A DNA stretch of 64,000 bases from Paludibacteraceae bacterium (GCA_017454915.1 JAFTCC010000032.1:17766-81765), one strand, 5' to 3'. Positions 1-9,347 are shown, counted from the first letter of the stretch. Made by a program: numbers and translations. Notes: generated by a model from the letters alone, not told the origin.

Positions 1-291
1 GCGGCATTCAAGGCATGGCTGTGTGTGTGAAATCCTGTTCTTCCATTGCTTGAGCACATATTTGGCAGTGTGTTGTTTGTTGCCTTTTGCCATGGGCGAC
101 ATGGAATGTGTCTGCAGTTCGGCAGGCAAACTAATAGTGTTGTTTTGCGCTGCAATATCAACCTCCTGCTGTTGCTCGTCGCTCATGTATATGGCGACGT
201 CAGCCACCGGTTCGGTGAATGACACTACGGCGGCAAGCGCGATAAGATATAGCGGTGCGCAAAGTGCGAAATATGTGAGTATGCGTTTCAA
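1..291 (-). CDS. Small exported or membrane protein, partial (3' end outside window)
   Basis: Reading leftward from a TTG codon at 291, the frame stays open for 97 codons to the edge of the window. The translation begins MKRILTYFALCAPLYLIALA, a basic start followed by one hydrophobic segment, as in a signal peptide or membrane anchor. A polar stretch rich in Gln, Ser and Thr follows. A Cys-Leu-Glu-Cys motif lies at the cut edge. The plus-strand frame over the same bases is Cys-rich and looks like a shadow. No family was recognised. The TTG start is inferred from the signal-like N-terminus. The gene lies just downstream of the RNase P RNA on the same strand. Confidence 0.5.
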   Translation of the reverse strand, partial: MKRILTYFALCAPLYLIALAAVVSFTEPVADVAIYMSDEQQQEVDIAAQNNTISLPAELQTHSMSPMAKGNKQHTAKYVLKQWKNRISHTQPCLECR

Positions 292-319
292 AATCTGAAA
301 CTGTTTATGGTCAAAAAAA

Positions 320-676
320 AGTCAGAGGGCCTGTAAGCCGGGTTCTGTCCCGCTGTTGCGGTGTCTGCCATTAATCTGCGGCGCATGTTGCCATGCGTCT
401 GTAGCGTTCTACCCTCCGGCTGGGGCGAGCAACCCTCATAGCGCCGGTTTACTTGAACTTGCAACCCTTATCAGGCACGGCTGCGGATGTCGCCACCCGC
501 ACGGTGGGCTCTTACCCCACCTTCTCACCCTTACCCGCTTGCACAGGCGGTTATTTTCTTCTGCCTTAAGACGACCCTCACGGACCGCTTCCCGTTAAGA
601 AGTAAGGTGCTCTGTGTTGCCCGGACTTTCCTCAACGCCATAGATGGCGCAGCGGCAGACCGGTCCTCTGACTATA
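320..676 (-). ncRNA. rnpB: RNase P RNA (class A)
   Basis: On the minus strand the 5' bases AGTCAGAGGACC (near 675) pair with GGCCCTCTGACT at the 3' end (near 321), forming the P1 helix. The conserved core is present: GAGGAAAGTCCGGGC near the 5' end, the AGGGTGAGAAGGTGGGGTAAGAG block in the middle, and the universal 3' block GACAGAACCCGGCTTAC just before P1 closes. The length, about 355 nt, is normal. A run of eight T on the minus strand follows P1 and should end transcription. The imperfect dyad at 708-722 (GACACAA/TTTGTGTC) lies about 30 bases upstream. End positions are good to a few bases. Confidence 0.95.
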
Positions 677-824
677 AGTGTCCTGTGAGCGGACTTAACA
701 TCGTTTGACACAATTTGTGTCCCTATACTTTGCAGTCATCAACCTCGAACCAAAATTCCTCCACGCCTTAAGCTATCCGTAGAAGTTACACGGCTGTTGA
801 CTAACGATTTTCGGCGGTAGATGC

Positions 825-2834
825 TTATTTAGTGTTCAAACTGCTCTTTATCAGATAGAAGCACAATAAAGCATACATAAGCAGTGCGAGCCACTGCGCT
901 CCGTTGCATCCTGCCCATGTTGTGAGCGTCAAATCCGCTCCGGCAAATTTTATAGCCGCGCTAACCACGCCCATCAATGCTCCGCCGGCTATGAATCCGC
1001 TGCTTATCAGTGTGCCTTTTTCGACGCGTGCGGCATTAAGTTTCTTGTCAGTGCTCCGTGAGCCTACGTACCAGCTAATCAGACCGCCGACAAGTAGCGG
1101 GGCGTTGAGGTCCATAGGAATGAACATTCCGAGTGCGACGGCGAGTGCCGGAACTCCGCACAGGGTGAGGATGATGGATATTAGTGCGCCAAAAGCGTAG
1201 AGCCACCATGGCGTTCCGGCTCCGGTCATAAGCGGTTCGATGACAGCTGCCATTGCGTTAGCTTGAGGAGCAACGAGAGCATTGTCACCCGTGAAGCCGT
1301 AAGTTTTGTTGAGTATCATCATTACCCCGCCCACCGTTGCGGCAGACACGAGGGTGCCAAGGAATTTCCATCCTTCTTGCTTAGCCGGGGTGGTGCCAAT
1401 CCAATATCCTATTTTTAAGTCTGTTATGAATCCGCCTGCCATCGACAACGCCGTGCATACCACTCCGCCCATAACCAGAGCGGCAACCATTCCGGCAGTA
1501 CCTTTAAGGCCTATGGCCACGAGCACCACGCTTGCCAGTATGAGCGTCATGAGCGTCATGCCGCTGACGGGGTTGGAGCCAACTATAGCAATGGCATTGG
1601 CGGCAACGGTCGTGAACAAAAAGGCTATGAGTGCGATGACGAGGATACCGACAATGGCCTGCACAAGGTTGTGGACTACACCGAGGTAGAAGAACAAGAA
1701 CGTGGCGAGCAGGGCAATCACAATGCCAATCATGATGATTTTCATGCTCAGGTCGCGCTGGGTGCGCGCCACTTCTTTTTGAGCCGTGTTTTTACCCTTG
1801 AGTTCTTGTGCGGCGAGTCCCACTGCGCTCTTGATTATGCCCCATGATTTGATTATGCCTATAAGGCCTGCCATGGCTATGCCTCCGATGCCGATGTGGC
1901 GGGCAAAAGTCTTGAAGATGTCTTCGGCCGCCATGTCGCTTACTGACCCTGACACAGCAGCGTCAAATGTCGGGTTGAGGGTCTGCATCACGTTGTCGCC
2001 GAGCAGCGGAATAAGCGGCACCACGATGAACCAGATGAATGCAGAACCGGCACATATTATGGCAGCATATTTAAGTCCGACGATGTATCCTAATCCGACA
2101 ACTGCGGCTCCTGTGTTGAGTTTGAAAACCAATTTTGCTTTGCTCGCCACAGCCTCGCCGAATGGCATGACACGCGTGGTGAACGTTTCTGCCCACAGTC
2201 CGAACGTCGCAACGATGAAATCGTATATTCCGCCGATAAGTCCGGCAATCAGCAGGGGTTTAGCCTGACTGCCGCCCTTGGCTCCCGACACGAGCACCTG
2301 CGTGGTGGCAGTGGCCTCAGGGAAGGGATACTTGCCGTGCATGTCGCTCACAAAATACTTGCGGAAAGGAATGAGAAACAATATGCCGAGCACGCCTCCG
2401 AGCAGCGAGCTGAGAAAAATCTGCATGAAATTGACAGACATTTCGGGATACTTGGCCTGAAGGATGTAAATGGCAGGCAGGGTGAATATCGCACCAGCCA
2501 CAATCACACCGGAGCAAGCTCCAATTGATTGGATTATTACGTTTTCGCCGAGCGCATTCTTGCGCTTGGTGGCGGTTGACAGCCCAACGGCTATTATGGC
2601 TATCGGTATCGCAGCCTCAAACACTTGACCGATTTTCAAGCCAAGGTATGCGGCGGCGGCACTGAACAAGGCTGCCATCAGCAGACCAAGCCCCACACTG
2701 CGGAAATTAACTTCCGGATACACTTTGTCCGACTTGAGTATCGGTTCATATACCTCGCCATCATGAAGTTCGCGGGACGCGTTCTCCGGCAATGAGATTT
2801 GTTCTTGAGGTTCGTTGTTTAAGTCTTTTCCCAT
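825..2834 (-). CDS. OPT family oligopeptide transporter
   Basis: This 669-residue polytopic inner-membrane protein has about 14-16 hydrophobic segments. The N-terminal 45 residues are polar and cytoplasmic. The first transmembrane block (VNFRSVGLGLLMAALFSAAA, then AAYLGLKIG) and the Gly-rich late loops (ITDLKIGYWIGTTPAKQEGW) are typical of bacterial OPT proteins. The family moves peptides or metal-chelate compounds, probably by proton coupling. The substrate here cannot be read from sequence. Length is normal and both ends look intact. It diverges from ftsK across a 120-bp gap and faces rnpB with its 3' end. No partner subunit is needed or present. Confidence 0.88.
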   Translation of the reverse strand: MGKDLNNEPQEQISLPENASRELHDGEVYEPILKSDKVYPEVNFRSVGLGLLMAALFSAAAAYLGLKIGQVFEAAIPIAIIAVGLSTATKRKNALGENVIIQSIGACSGVIVAGAIFTLPAIYILQAKYPEMSVNFMQIFLSSLLGGVLGILFLIPFRKYFVSDMHGKYPFPEATATTQVLVSGAKGGSQAKPLLIAGLIGGIYDFIVATFGLWAETFTTRVMPFGEAVASKAKLVFKLNTGAAVVGLGYIVGLKYAAIICAGSAFIWFIVVPLIPLLGDNVMQTLNPTFDAAVSGSVSDMAAEDIFKTFARHIGIGGIAMAGLIGIIKSWGIIKSAVGLAAQELKGKNTAQKEVARTQRDLSMKIIMIGIVIALLATFLFFYLGVVHNLVQAIVGILVIALIAFLFTTVAANAIAIVGSNPVSGMTLMTLILASVVLVAIGLKGTAGMVAALVMGGVVCTALSMAGGFITDLKIGYWIGTTPAKQEGWKFLGTLVSAATVGGVMMILNKTYGFTGDNALVAPQANAMAAVIEPLMTGAGTPWWLYAFGALISIILTLCGVPALAVALGMFIPMDLNAPLLVGGLISWYVGSRSTDKKLNAARVEKGTLISSGFIAGGALMGVVSAAIKFAGADLTLTTWAGCNGAQWLALLMYALLCFYLIKSSLNTK

Positions 2835-2908
2835 AATGTCTAAAATTGATAATCAGCGCAAAGGTACAAAAAAATAAGCGTATGCGCAATGTGCCGTATA
2901 ATGTTTAT

Positions 2909-2939
2909 TTTGATATTACGCAAAAAAAACGTAACTTTG
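2909..2939 (+). promoter_or_regulatory. Bacteroidetes housekeeping promoter of ftsK
   Basis: TTTG at 2909-2912, 19 bases, then TAACTTTG at 2932-2939, an exact fit to the Bacteroidetes -33/-7 consensus. The predicted start of transcription is about 2944-2946. This places a possible GTG start at 2953 almost at the 5' end of the mRNA and favours the ATG at 2995. Confidence 0.8.
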
Positions 2940-2994
2940 CATTCTTGTAAAAGTGAATGAATTATATCGCAATAACGAACGTATCAGAACGCTA

Positions 2995-5643
2995 ATGGCA
3001 AGTAAACCAAGTAATAAACCCCAAACCAATTCAGTAGAGCAGATTGACGAGACGAGCCGTTGGAAAACCTTTGTGGAGTTTTTCCATTCCGAAATGTTCC
3101 GCGTCATCACGGCGGTCATTCTTCTTGGCCTGTCGGCATACGCCTTTTTCTCCATGGTGAGTTTCCTGATAGCAGGAGCCGCGGACCAGAGCGTGCTGCA
3201 GTATGATAACCCAATTCAAAAACGCGCAGAAATTCATAACTGGTGCGGTGTGGAAGGCGCTTTGTTTTCACAATGGATTATAAACGGGGCGTTCGGTTTG
3301 GCGTCGTTCGTGTTGCTGTTTGGCATCGTGCTCTTTGGCTTGTGGCTACTTAATGCCGTTAAAATAAAATTGTTGAGGCTTTTTATAAAAACGGTGTTCT
3401 GGACGGTGTGGGGCTCTGCCATGTTATCGTTTGTGATGCAGTGGTTTGACGACAAGACATTTTTGTCGTTTGGAGGAGCTCATGGTGAGCTGTTGAGCGG
3501 CACGGCCGTGTCATACATAAACCCTCTTGGCTTCACGATTCTTATGCTTGTGTGCCTGATAGTGTTCCTTGTGTGTATGCACAAAGGCTTCTGGCCGTGG
3601 GTTAAAAGCCTTTGGCCGAGGTTCATGGCATGGAGGGAGAGGCGTAAGCAGGAAAAGGAACGCAAGAGGCAGCTACAACTGCAGCAACAGCAAAAAAATA
3701 CCCAATCAGACGAAGATGACCCGAAGAGTCCGGAAGAACCTGACGATTCAGATAAACCCGTTAATCCAGACAATTCAGATGACCCTGAAAATCCCGACGG
3801 AGTTACAATAACTTTTGGCATGGGAGAAGACAGCGGCACCGAGGGTACCGGAGACACCGGGGACGACGATGATGACAGCCAACCCGATAAACGGCCCTCC
3901 AAAAATACCGATACGGAGTTTGTAATAAACAATCCTGACAACCCTGATGAAACAGACGAACCTGAAACTCCGGCTACTAAAGACGGTGAAGACGGTGAGG
4001 ACAAGGATGGTGATAAGAGTGGTGAAGAAGGCTCAGATGATGTGGAAATCAACATAACCAAGCCTGAGGACACGGACACCTCCAAGCAGTTGACCCCGCT
4101 TGAGCAATATGGTCCATACGACCCGCATGCCGAGTTGAGCCACTACAAGTTCCCGCCGCTTGACTTGCTCAAGACATATCCGGACGAGAACAAGCCCGTC
4201 ATCGATATGGAGGAGCAGCAGGCTAACAAAGAAAAAATCGTGAAGACGCTTGCCGACTACGGCATTGGTGTGGAGCGCATCAACGCCACCATAGGCCCCA
4301 CGATTACACTGTATGAAATAGTGCCAAAGGCGGGCATACGCGTCAACAAGATACGCAACCTTGAGAACGACATCATGCTTTCGCTTGCGGCTACCGGCAT
4401 CCGTATCATAGCGCCGATACCAGGTAAAGGCACCGTTGGCATTGAGGTGCCCAACAAGAACTCGCAAATCGTTTCAATGCACTCCGTTATCGCAAGCCGC
4501 AAGTTTCAGGAGGAGAGCAAATATGCCTTGCCGGTGGCTCTCGGGCGCACCATTACTAACGAGGTCTTCATGTTTGACCTTGCCAAGGCTCCGCACCTGC
4601 TTGTGGCTGGCGCAACAGGACAAGGTAAGTCGGTAGGACTCAATGCCATAATTACCTCGCTGCTCTATAAAAAGCATCCATCGGAACTCAAATTTGTGCT
4701 TGTGGATCCCAAGATGGTGGAATTCAACATTTATGCGAAGATAGAAAAGCAGTATATGGCTAAACTGCCAGAAGAGGAGGACGTTATCATTACCGATTCC
4801 ACAAAGGTTATCCAGACGCTCAACTCGCTCGTGGTGGAAATGGAAGACCGTTACAAACTGCTTATGAAAGCCGGGTGCCGCAACATAGTGGAATACAATG
4901 AGAAATTTGTCAACCGACAACTGAGTTCCGCCAATGGCCATCGTTTTCTGCCATACATAGTCATTGTGATTGATGAGTTTGGTGACTTCATCATGGTTGC
5001 CGGCAAGGAGGTTGAGATGCCGATAAGCCGTATCACACAAAAGGCCCGCGCCGTGGGTATGCACATGATACTTGCCACGCAGCGCCCGTCGGTCAATGTA
5101 ATCACAGGTATCATCAAAGCCAATATACCGGCCCGCATTGCCTTCCGTGTACAGTCGCAAATAGACTCTCGCACCATACTTGACGGCAAGGGTGCAGACC
5201 AACTTGTCGGCCGTGGCGATATGCTCTACAGCAACGGCAACGACCCCGTGCGCGTGCAGTGTGCATTCGTTGACACGCCCGAGGTGGAGAGCATCACAAA
5301 ATTCGTGAGTGAGCAACAGGCATATCCGCATGCGTATGAACTGCCGGAGTACGTGCCTGAAAGCGGTGATGCGGAGGGCGGACTTAAGCCCGGAGAAGTG
5401 GACACAAGCCACCTCGACCCGATGTTTGCTGATGTGGCGCGGTTTGTTGTGACACAACAACAAGGTTCCACATCCGTTATTCAGCGCAAGTTTAATATCG
5501 GATATAACCGTGCCGGACGGCTTTCTGACCAACTTGAGGCGACGGGTATCGTTGGACCCAACAACGGCCCTAAAGGTCGTGCCGTGCTCGTGCAGGACGA
5601 GATGACATTGGCAGAGATTTTCTCAAGATACAACGTGTTTTAG
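2995..5643 (+). CDS. ftsK: DNA translocase FtsK/SpoIIIE
   Basis: FtsK anchors at the septum and pumps DNA during chromosome segregation. The 882-residue protein has four N-terminal membrane segments (about residues 35-190), a basic stretch (about 205-225), a very acidic Asp/Glu/Pro linker (about 225-380), the alpha/beta motor, and a C-terminal winged-helix gamma domain (MFADVARFVVTQQQGSTSVI onward) that reads KOPS-type sites. Walker A is GATGQGKS, with Gln where GATGSGKS is commoner; Walker B is IVIVIDEFGDF. I chose the ATG at 2995; the frame is open 14 codons further to a GTG at 2953, but that sits next to the predicted mRNA start. A small hairpin at 5677-5697 lies between this gene and the next. 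Confidence 0.93.
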   Translation: MASKPSNKPQTNSVEQIDETSRWKTFVEFFHSEMFRVITAVILLGLSAYAFFSMVSFLIAGAADQSVLQYDNPIQKRAEIHNWCGVEGALFSQWIINGAFGLASFVLLFGIVLFGLWLLNAVKIKLLRLFIKTVFWTVWGSAMLSFVMQWFDDKTFLSFGGAHGELLSGTAVSYINPLGFTILMLVCLIVFLVCMHKGFWPWVKSLWPRFMAWRERRKQEKERKRQLQLQQQQKNTQSDEDDPKSPEEPDDSDKPVNPDNSDDPENPDGVTITFGMGEDSGTEGTGDTGDDDDDSQPDKRPSKNTDTEFVINNPDNPDETDEPETPATKDGEDGEDKDGDKSGEEGSDDVEINITKPEDTDTSKQLTPLEQYGPYDPHAELSHYKFPPLDLLKTYPDENKPVIDMEEQQANKEKIVKTLADYGIGVERINATIGPTITLYEIVPKAGIRVNKIRNLENDIMLSLAATGIRIIAPIPGKGTVGIEVPNKNSQIVSMHSVIASRKFQEESKYALPVALGRTITNEVFMFDLAKAPHLLVAGATGQGKSVGLNAIITSLLYKKHPSELKFVLVDPKMVEFNIYAKIEKQYMAKLPEEEDVIITDSTKVIQTLNSLVVEMEDRYKLLMKAGCRNIVEYNEKFVNRQLSSANGHRFLPYIVIVIDEFGDFIMVAGKEVEMPISRITQKARAVGMHMILATQRPSVNVITGIIKANIPARIAFRVQSQIDSRTILDGKGADQLVGRGDMLYSNGNDPVRVQCAFVDTPEVESITKFVSEQQAYPHAYELPEYVPESGDAEGGLKPGEVDTSHLDPMFADVARFVVTQQQGSTSVIQRKFNIGYNRAGRLSDQLEATGIVGPNNGPKGRAVLVQDEMTLAEIFSRYNVF

Positions 5644-5714
5644 GAACACACAAAAACGCGATTAAGGTCAAATTCAGACACTTCTACAAAAAGTGTCATT
5701 AACCATACCCTACA

Positions 5715-6641
5715 ATGAAAACCAACTTCTTATTATTAGTTATGTCAATTTTCAGTTTCTTGTCATGCAATGGCACACAATCAACCAAGGCCCCTATCAA
5801 TTCCTTCACCTATCACTATGATGGAACGATAGGTGGTAATTCGTTCACTTACTCAATTAAACCCGATAGTGCGGGACATGTCTTTCGGGCCGAGATGCTG
5901 GAGCACATGGATTATGGTGAGATGTCGTGTCCTCTTGACGAAACGTTCATGGAGAATCTGCGGTTAGTGTGTGAGAAACACGATATATTCCGTTGGAACG
6001 GATATGACAAAACTAACCCCCACGTGTGCGATGGAGATGGCTTTTCTTTGGACGTGGAATATGAAGATGGCTGTAGTGTGGATGTGCATGGCATGAATAT
6101 GTCGCCCAACGGATATTGGGATTTTGACAAGGAGATGCTGGCTCTGTTCAAGCCTGTTGTGGACTCTCTGCTTGAGGAAGGCAAACAAAGGCAGATAGCT
6201 GCAGGTGTGAGTGGGCCGATGACTTCTATTATTATGAATTTTATTCAGAAGGGCACGTCTGGCAGCGATAGCTACGAGGTGTTTTTCCTGCGGCGTGAAA
6301 TACGCTCTGGCAATTTTAGCGTGCGCATAAAGAGCCGCAGCGGAGAATTCTTCCCAGTTGGCGAGTGGAACTATTATGGTGATGCTGATGACGATAAAAT
6401 TTGCTGGGATGCGTTTGCGGATTTAGTGAAGAAATATGACATCATTAAGTGGTATGACTATGATAAGGCTGCAGAGGACTATAACAATGCTGAGTGGTTC
6501 CAACTGAGTTGCGGCTTTAAAAATGGTCATATAAGTGCTCATGGCACAGAACATCCCGAAAACTATGATGCTTTCCGGAAGGACTTCCTCCAGCTGCTTA
6601 GAAAAGTGGTGGACAAGTCAGGAATTGAACCCAACAAATAG
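5715..6641 (+). CDS. Lipoprotein with two repeated domains, function unknown
   Basis: The 308-residue product starts with a lipoprotein signal (MKTNFLLLVMSIFSFLSC), so residue 18 should be lipidated. The mature part is two related halves, about residues 28-160 and 165-300. Both hold a strand-rich segment, then a helix with an 'I-x-W-x-x-Y-D-K' motif (IFRWNGYDKTNP in the first, IIKWYDYDKAAE in the second), then a 'DVHGMNMSPNGYWDF' or 'SAHGTEHPENYDAF' motif and a closing helix. This looks like an internal duplication. It lies 71 bp after ftsK and may be a separate unit. No known family was recognised; envelope location is the only firm inference. Confidence 0.8.
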   Translation: MKTNFLLLVMSIFSFLSCNGTQSTKAPINSFTYHYDGTIGGNSFTYSIKPDSAGHVFRAEMLEHMDYGEMSCPLDETFMENLRLVCEKHDIFRWNGYDKTNPHVCDGDGFSLDVEYEDGCSVDVHGMNMSPNGYWDFDKEMLALFKPVVDSLLEEGKQRQIAAGVSGPMTSIIMNFIQKGTSGSDSYEVFFLRREIRSGNFSVRIKSRSGEFFPVGEWNYYGDADDDKICWDAFADLVKKYDIIKWYDYDKAAEDYNNAEWFQLSCGFKNGHISAHGTEHPENYDAFRKDFLQLLRKVVDKSGIEPNK

Positions 6642-6694
6642 ACTTCTGATTTTCGCCCATGTTCGGTCATTAGCCGACATTGTGTTAAAAATGC

Positions 6695-6734
6695 AATCAG
6701 CCGCTTCTTTCTGACTTGAGAGAAGCGGCTGATT
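6695..6734. terminator. Bidirectional terminator between convergent genes
   Basis: AATCAGCCGCTTCT (6695-6708) and AGAAGCGGCTGATT (6721-6734) form a 14-bp perfect stem between the convergent lipoprotein gene and glmM. Confidence 0.75.
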
Positions 6735-6757
6735 AGTTAAAGACTGGCAGGAGGATG

Positions 6758-8146
6758 TTAAAGATTGGCTATTTGTTGGATTTCTTTAATTATTTCCTGT
6801 GCGATGTCGTCTGCCTCTTGCGGCGTGTGAGCCTCGCTGTACACGCGGATGATTGGTTCGGTGTTTGACTTGCGGAGGTGTACCCAACTTTCGGGGAAGT
6901 CAATCTTAACTCCGTCGCGGTCATCCACTTTGTGCGCTTTGTATTTGTCTTTTACGGCTGCCAGCAGTGCGTCAACGTCAAGTCCGGGCTTGAGGTCTAT
7001 GCGGTTTTTGCTTATGAAGTATTTGGGGAATGTGGCGCGCAGTTCCGACACTTTACATCCTTTTTTTGCAAGGTTGGTAAGGAACAGCGCGATGCCCACA
7101 AGCGCGTCTCTTCCATAGTGTAGTGCGGGGTATATGACTCCCCCGTTGCCTTCGCCGCCTATCACTGCGTTGGTGCGCTTCATCTCTTCAACCACGTTGA
7201 CTTCGCCGACGGGAGAGGCTGAATAAGAGCCCCCGTGGCGTTCTGTAATGTCGCGTAGGGCACGTGTGGACGACAGGTTGCTGACAGTGTTGCCGGGTGT
7301 GTTGCTGAGCACGTAGTCGGCAACAGACACGAGGGTATATTCCTCACCGAACATGTCGCCGTTTTCGCAAATGATGGCAAGGCGGTCAACATCAGGGTCA
7401 ACGACAAATCCGACATTTACCCCGCCTTTGCGGCAGCGGTCGGCAATTTGCGTCAGGTGTTGCGGCAGCGGCTCGGGGTTATGAGGGAATATGCCGTCGG
7501 GGTTGCAGTTGAGCTCTATCACGTTTTTTACGCCCAGTCTGTCAAGCAGCAGAGGTATGGCTATGCCGCCAACAGAGTTCACACAATCGATTGCAACTGT
7601 GAAGTTGGCTTTGCGTATGGCCTCTGCATCGACGAGTTTTAGCCCGAGCACCTGTGCCACATGACGTTCGGCATAATCTACCACGTGCCTTTCATGACCC
7701 AACTCTTCAACAGGAGCAAAGGTGAAATCTTCGCTTGCGGCTATGGCAAGCACTTCTTTGCCCTCTTTGTCGTTGAGGAACTCACCACGCTCGTTGAGCA
7801 GCTTAAGGGCGTTCCATTGTTTTGGGTTATGGCTTGCGGTGATGATTATTCCGCCAGCCGCATGTTCGCTCGTTACCGCAATTTCTGTGGTGGGGGTCGT
7901 AGCCAGGCCTATGTTTACGACATCAAACCCCATGCCCATGAGTGTGCCGGCGACGAGTTTGTCAACCATGCTGCCCGACAACCGCGCGTCGCGTCCAACG
8001 ACGATTTCGTTAGATTTTAATTCGCGCGACCGCCTCTGTTTGGCATACGCTGCGGTAAAGCGTACGATGCTAACGGGGTCAAGCCCGTCGCCAACTGCGC
8101 CGCCTATGGTGCCGCGTATGCCCGAAATGGATTTTACTAAACTCAT
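6758..8146 (-). CDS. glmM: Phosphoglucosamine mutase / alpha-D-phosphohexomutase
   Basis: The enzyme interconverts glucosamine-6-P and glucosamine-1-P on the way to UDP-GlcNAc for peptidoglycan and glycolipids. The four alpha-phosphohexomutase motifs are visible in 462 residues: the catalytic phosphoserine loop TASHNP (Ser105), the Mg-binding DPDVDR, the sugar-binding GEGNGG, and the C-terminal phosphate loop RKSNTEPIIRVYSE. GlmM is the usual Bacteroidetes annotation, but a phosphomannomutase or phosphoglucomutase role cannot be excluded from motifs alone. Its ATG overlaps the TGA of the upstream DUF4827 lipoprotein gene (ATGA at 8146-8143), so the two are probably translationally coupled. 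Confidence 0.88.
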   Translation of the reverse strand: MSLVKSISGIRGTIGGAVGDGLDPVSIVRFTAAYAKQRRSRELKSNEIVVGRDARLSGSMVDKLVAGTLMGMGFDVVNIGLATTPTTEIAVTSEHAAGGIIITASHNPKQWNALKLLNERGEFLNDKEGKEVLAIAASEDFTFAPVEELGHERHVVDYAERHVAQVLGLKLVDAEAIRKANFTVAIDCVNSVGGIAIPLLLDRLGVKNVIELNCNPDGIFPHNPEPLPQHLTQIADRCRKGGVNVGFVVDPDVDRLAIICENGDMFGEEYTLVSVADYVLSNTPGNTVSNLSSTRALRDITERHGGSYSASPVGEVNVVEEMKRTNAVIGGEGNGGVIYPALHYGRDALVGIALFLTNLAKKGCKVSELRATFPKYFISKNRIDLKPGLDVDALLAAVKDKYKAHKVDDRDGVKIDFPESWVHLRKSNTEPIIRVYSEAHTPQEADDIAQEIIKEIQQIANL

Positions 8147-8676
8147 GATTGTTTATTGAATTTTATTTTAAGCTTATAAACGTAAGGTGTCAGCGGACTT
8201 TGGTCGGAGCCAAATCCGAGTATCGCCGGACAAATTATTGTCGCTTCCGCGCCGCTCCGCTGCATCATGCCTACCGCAAGGTGCCATGCAGGACAACTTG
8301 CGTCGTCGGTTACACCGTAAAAAAATGAGGTGGGGTAGGCTATCTCGGAAGTGGTCCAATAGGAAATGGTGTCGGGGTGCTCCGAGAGGTCAAACTTCTT
8401 GTAACGGATATGAATTTTGTTGCCGATCTCGACAGTGTCTTTGCCAGTGCCCTTTTTGTCAAGACGGAAATAAAGAGCATCCTCGGTCTTGTAAAACTCG
8501 TTTTCGGCAAAAACAGAATCTTTAGGCATTGCCCCCAAAACTTTAATGTTGTTTCGAGAGATGTACGACTTTATGGTCGCTTTCTCTGCCTTCAGTTCGT
8601 CGGCGTAGGTGCCTTTGGTGCAAGCCACAACAGACATTACGGCTACAAGAAGGATTATTATTTTGATATTACGCAT
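8143..8676 (-). CDS. DUF4827-type lipoprotein
   Basis: The 177-residue product has a lipoprotein signal (MRNIKIIILLVAVMSVVAC, Cys19) and then the pattern I know from DUF4827: TYADELKAEKATIKSYISRN, a short helix, 'DALYFRLDKKGTGKDTVEIG', and a strand-rich half ending in 'PYVYKLKIKF'. The latter resembles an FKBP-like fold (ATIICPAILGFGSDQS corresponds to the usual FKBP 'iPs..GyG' loop), but peptidyl-prolyl isomerase activity is not assured. It is co-transcribed with glmM through a 4-base overlap. Similar lipoprotein-glmM pairs occur in Bacteroidales as far as I recall; the functional link is unknown. Confidence 0.8.
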   Translation of the reverse strand: MRNIKIIILLVAVMSVVACTKGTYADELKAEKATIKSYISRNNIKVLGAMPKDSVFAENEFYKTEDALYFRLDKKGTGKDTVEIGNKIHIRYKKFDLSEHPDTISYWTTSEIAYPTSFFYGVTDDASCPAWHLAVGMMQRSGAEATIICPAILGFGSDQSPLTPYVYKLKIKFNKQS

Positions 8677-8801
8677 AATTCTATATTTTTTTATCTTAAA
8701 ATCATCTTTCGATTGTCAGACACGATATCGTGCCCCGATGTCACTAAATGCTAAAATGTCAAATAGTAAATTGCTAAATGGTAAATCTAAAATGCTCTCT
8801 A

Positions 8802-9347
8802 CTAACGCCTTTTGACTCTTAAACTTATAATTGCCTGTGAGTAGGGCGGCACCTTGTCCGTCCCCTCGCGGCCATAAAGCAATGCCCATGGGGCAAGAAT
8901 TTCAGCCTTGCCGCCCTCTGTCATAAGCGTGAGTGCGTAGTCTATTGCGTCAAGTGCCTGCTTGCGGCCCGCTTTGATTGTCATCTCCCGCTCTTCGGCT
9001 ATCGTGCCGTCGGTGAGTTTGAGCGTGTAGGCGATGCCAAGCTCTTGGTCTTGCTCTATTTTGGGGCCTTCAGGATTTTCGATGATTCGTATCCAGCAGC
9101 CATTGTCGTGGAATGTGAATGGCACCTCGCCTTGGGTGTTAAGGGTGTCGTTGGCTTGCTCTGCAAGCATTTTCAGCTGCTCTGACGCTTGTCGGGCGAG
9201 GACTTGGTTACCTTCCATCACCGCAATGCGCACAGAGTCAGGCTCATTGCCGTTACTCGGGCGTTGAGGGGCTATGCGCTTGTCGCAACTTTTGCAACCG
9301 CACAAAAGCGCAAAACACGATATGAGCAAGTAGTGTCGCATTGACAT
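8802..9347 (-). CDS. FKBP-like peptidyl-prolyl isomerase lipoprotein (GldI-like)
   Basis: The 181-residue product has a lipoprotein signal (MRHYLLISCFALLCGC) and, in the second half, an FKBP-type domain: 'GIAYTLKLTDGTIAEEREMTIKAGR..ALDAIDYALTLMTEGGKAEILAPWALLYG', followed by the closing strand 'AIISLRV'. Such lipoproteins act as periplasmic folding helpers; GldI of gliding bacteria is one member. The ATG at 9347 lies only a few bases from a predicted TAACTTTG -7 box (minus strand 9359-9352), so the mRNA is nearly leaderless or the second ATG at 9341 is used. It is followed after 125 bp by the DUF4827 lipoprotein on the same strand. Confidence 0.75.
   Translation of the reverse strand: MSMRHYLLISCFALLCGCKSCDKRIAPQRPSNGNEPDSVRIAVMEGNQVLARQASEQLKMLAEQANDTLNTQGEVPFTFHDNGCWIRIIENPEGPKIEQDQELGIAYTLKLTDGTIAEEREMTIKAGRKQALDAIDYALTLMTEGGKAEILAPWALLYGREGTDKVPPYSQAIISLRVKRR

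Noticed and set aside
23..298. Plus-strand ORF of 91 codons
   Set aside because: Cys/Ser-rich translation without a signal; the minus-strand frame over the same bases has a signal-like start and stays open to the window edge.
720..735. TATACTTTG near rnpB as a plus-strand promoter
   Set aside because: The spacing inside the box does not fit TAnnTTTG and no gene follows on the plus strand.
3480..4085. Antisense Ser-rich ORF of 201 codons inside ftsK
   Set aside because: It is the mirror of the Asp/Glu/Pro-coding linker (GAY/GAR become Ser/Ile/Val codons), not a gene.
4474..5532. Antisense ORF of 352 codons inside ftsK
   Set aside because: Long by chance opposite the motor domain; His/Cys-rich composition and no recognisable motif.
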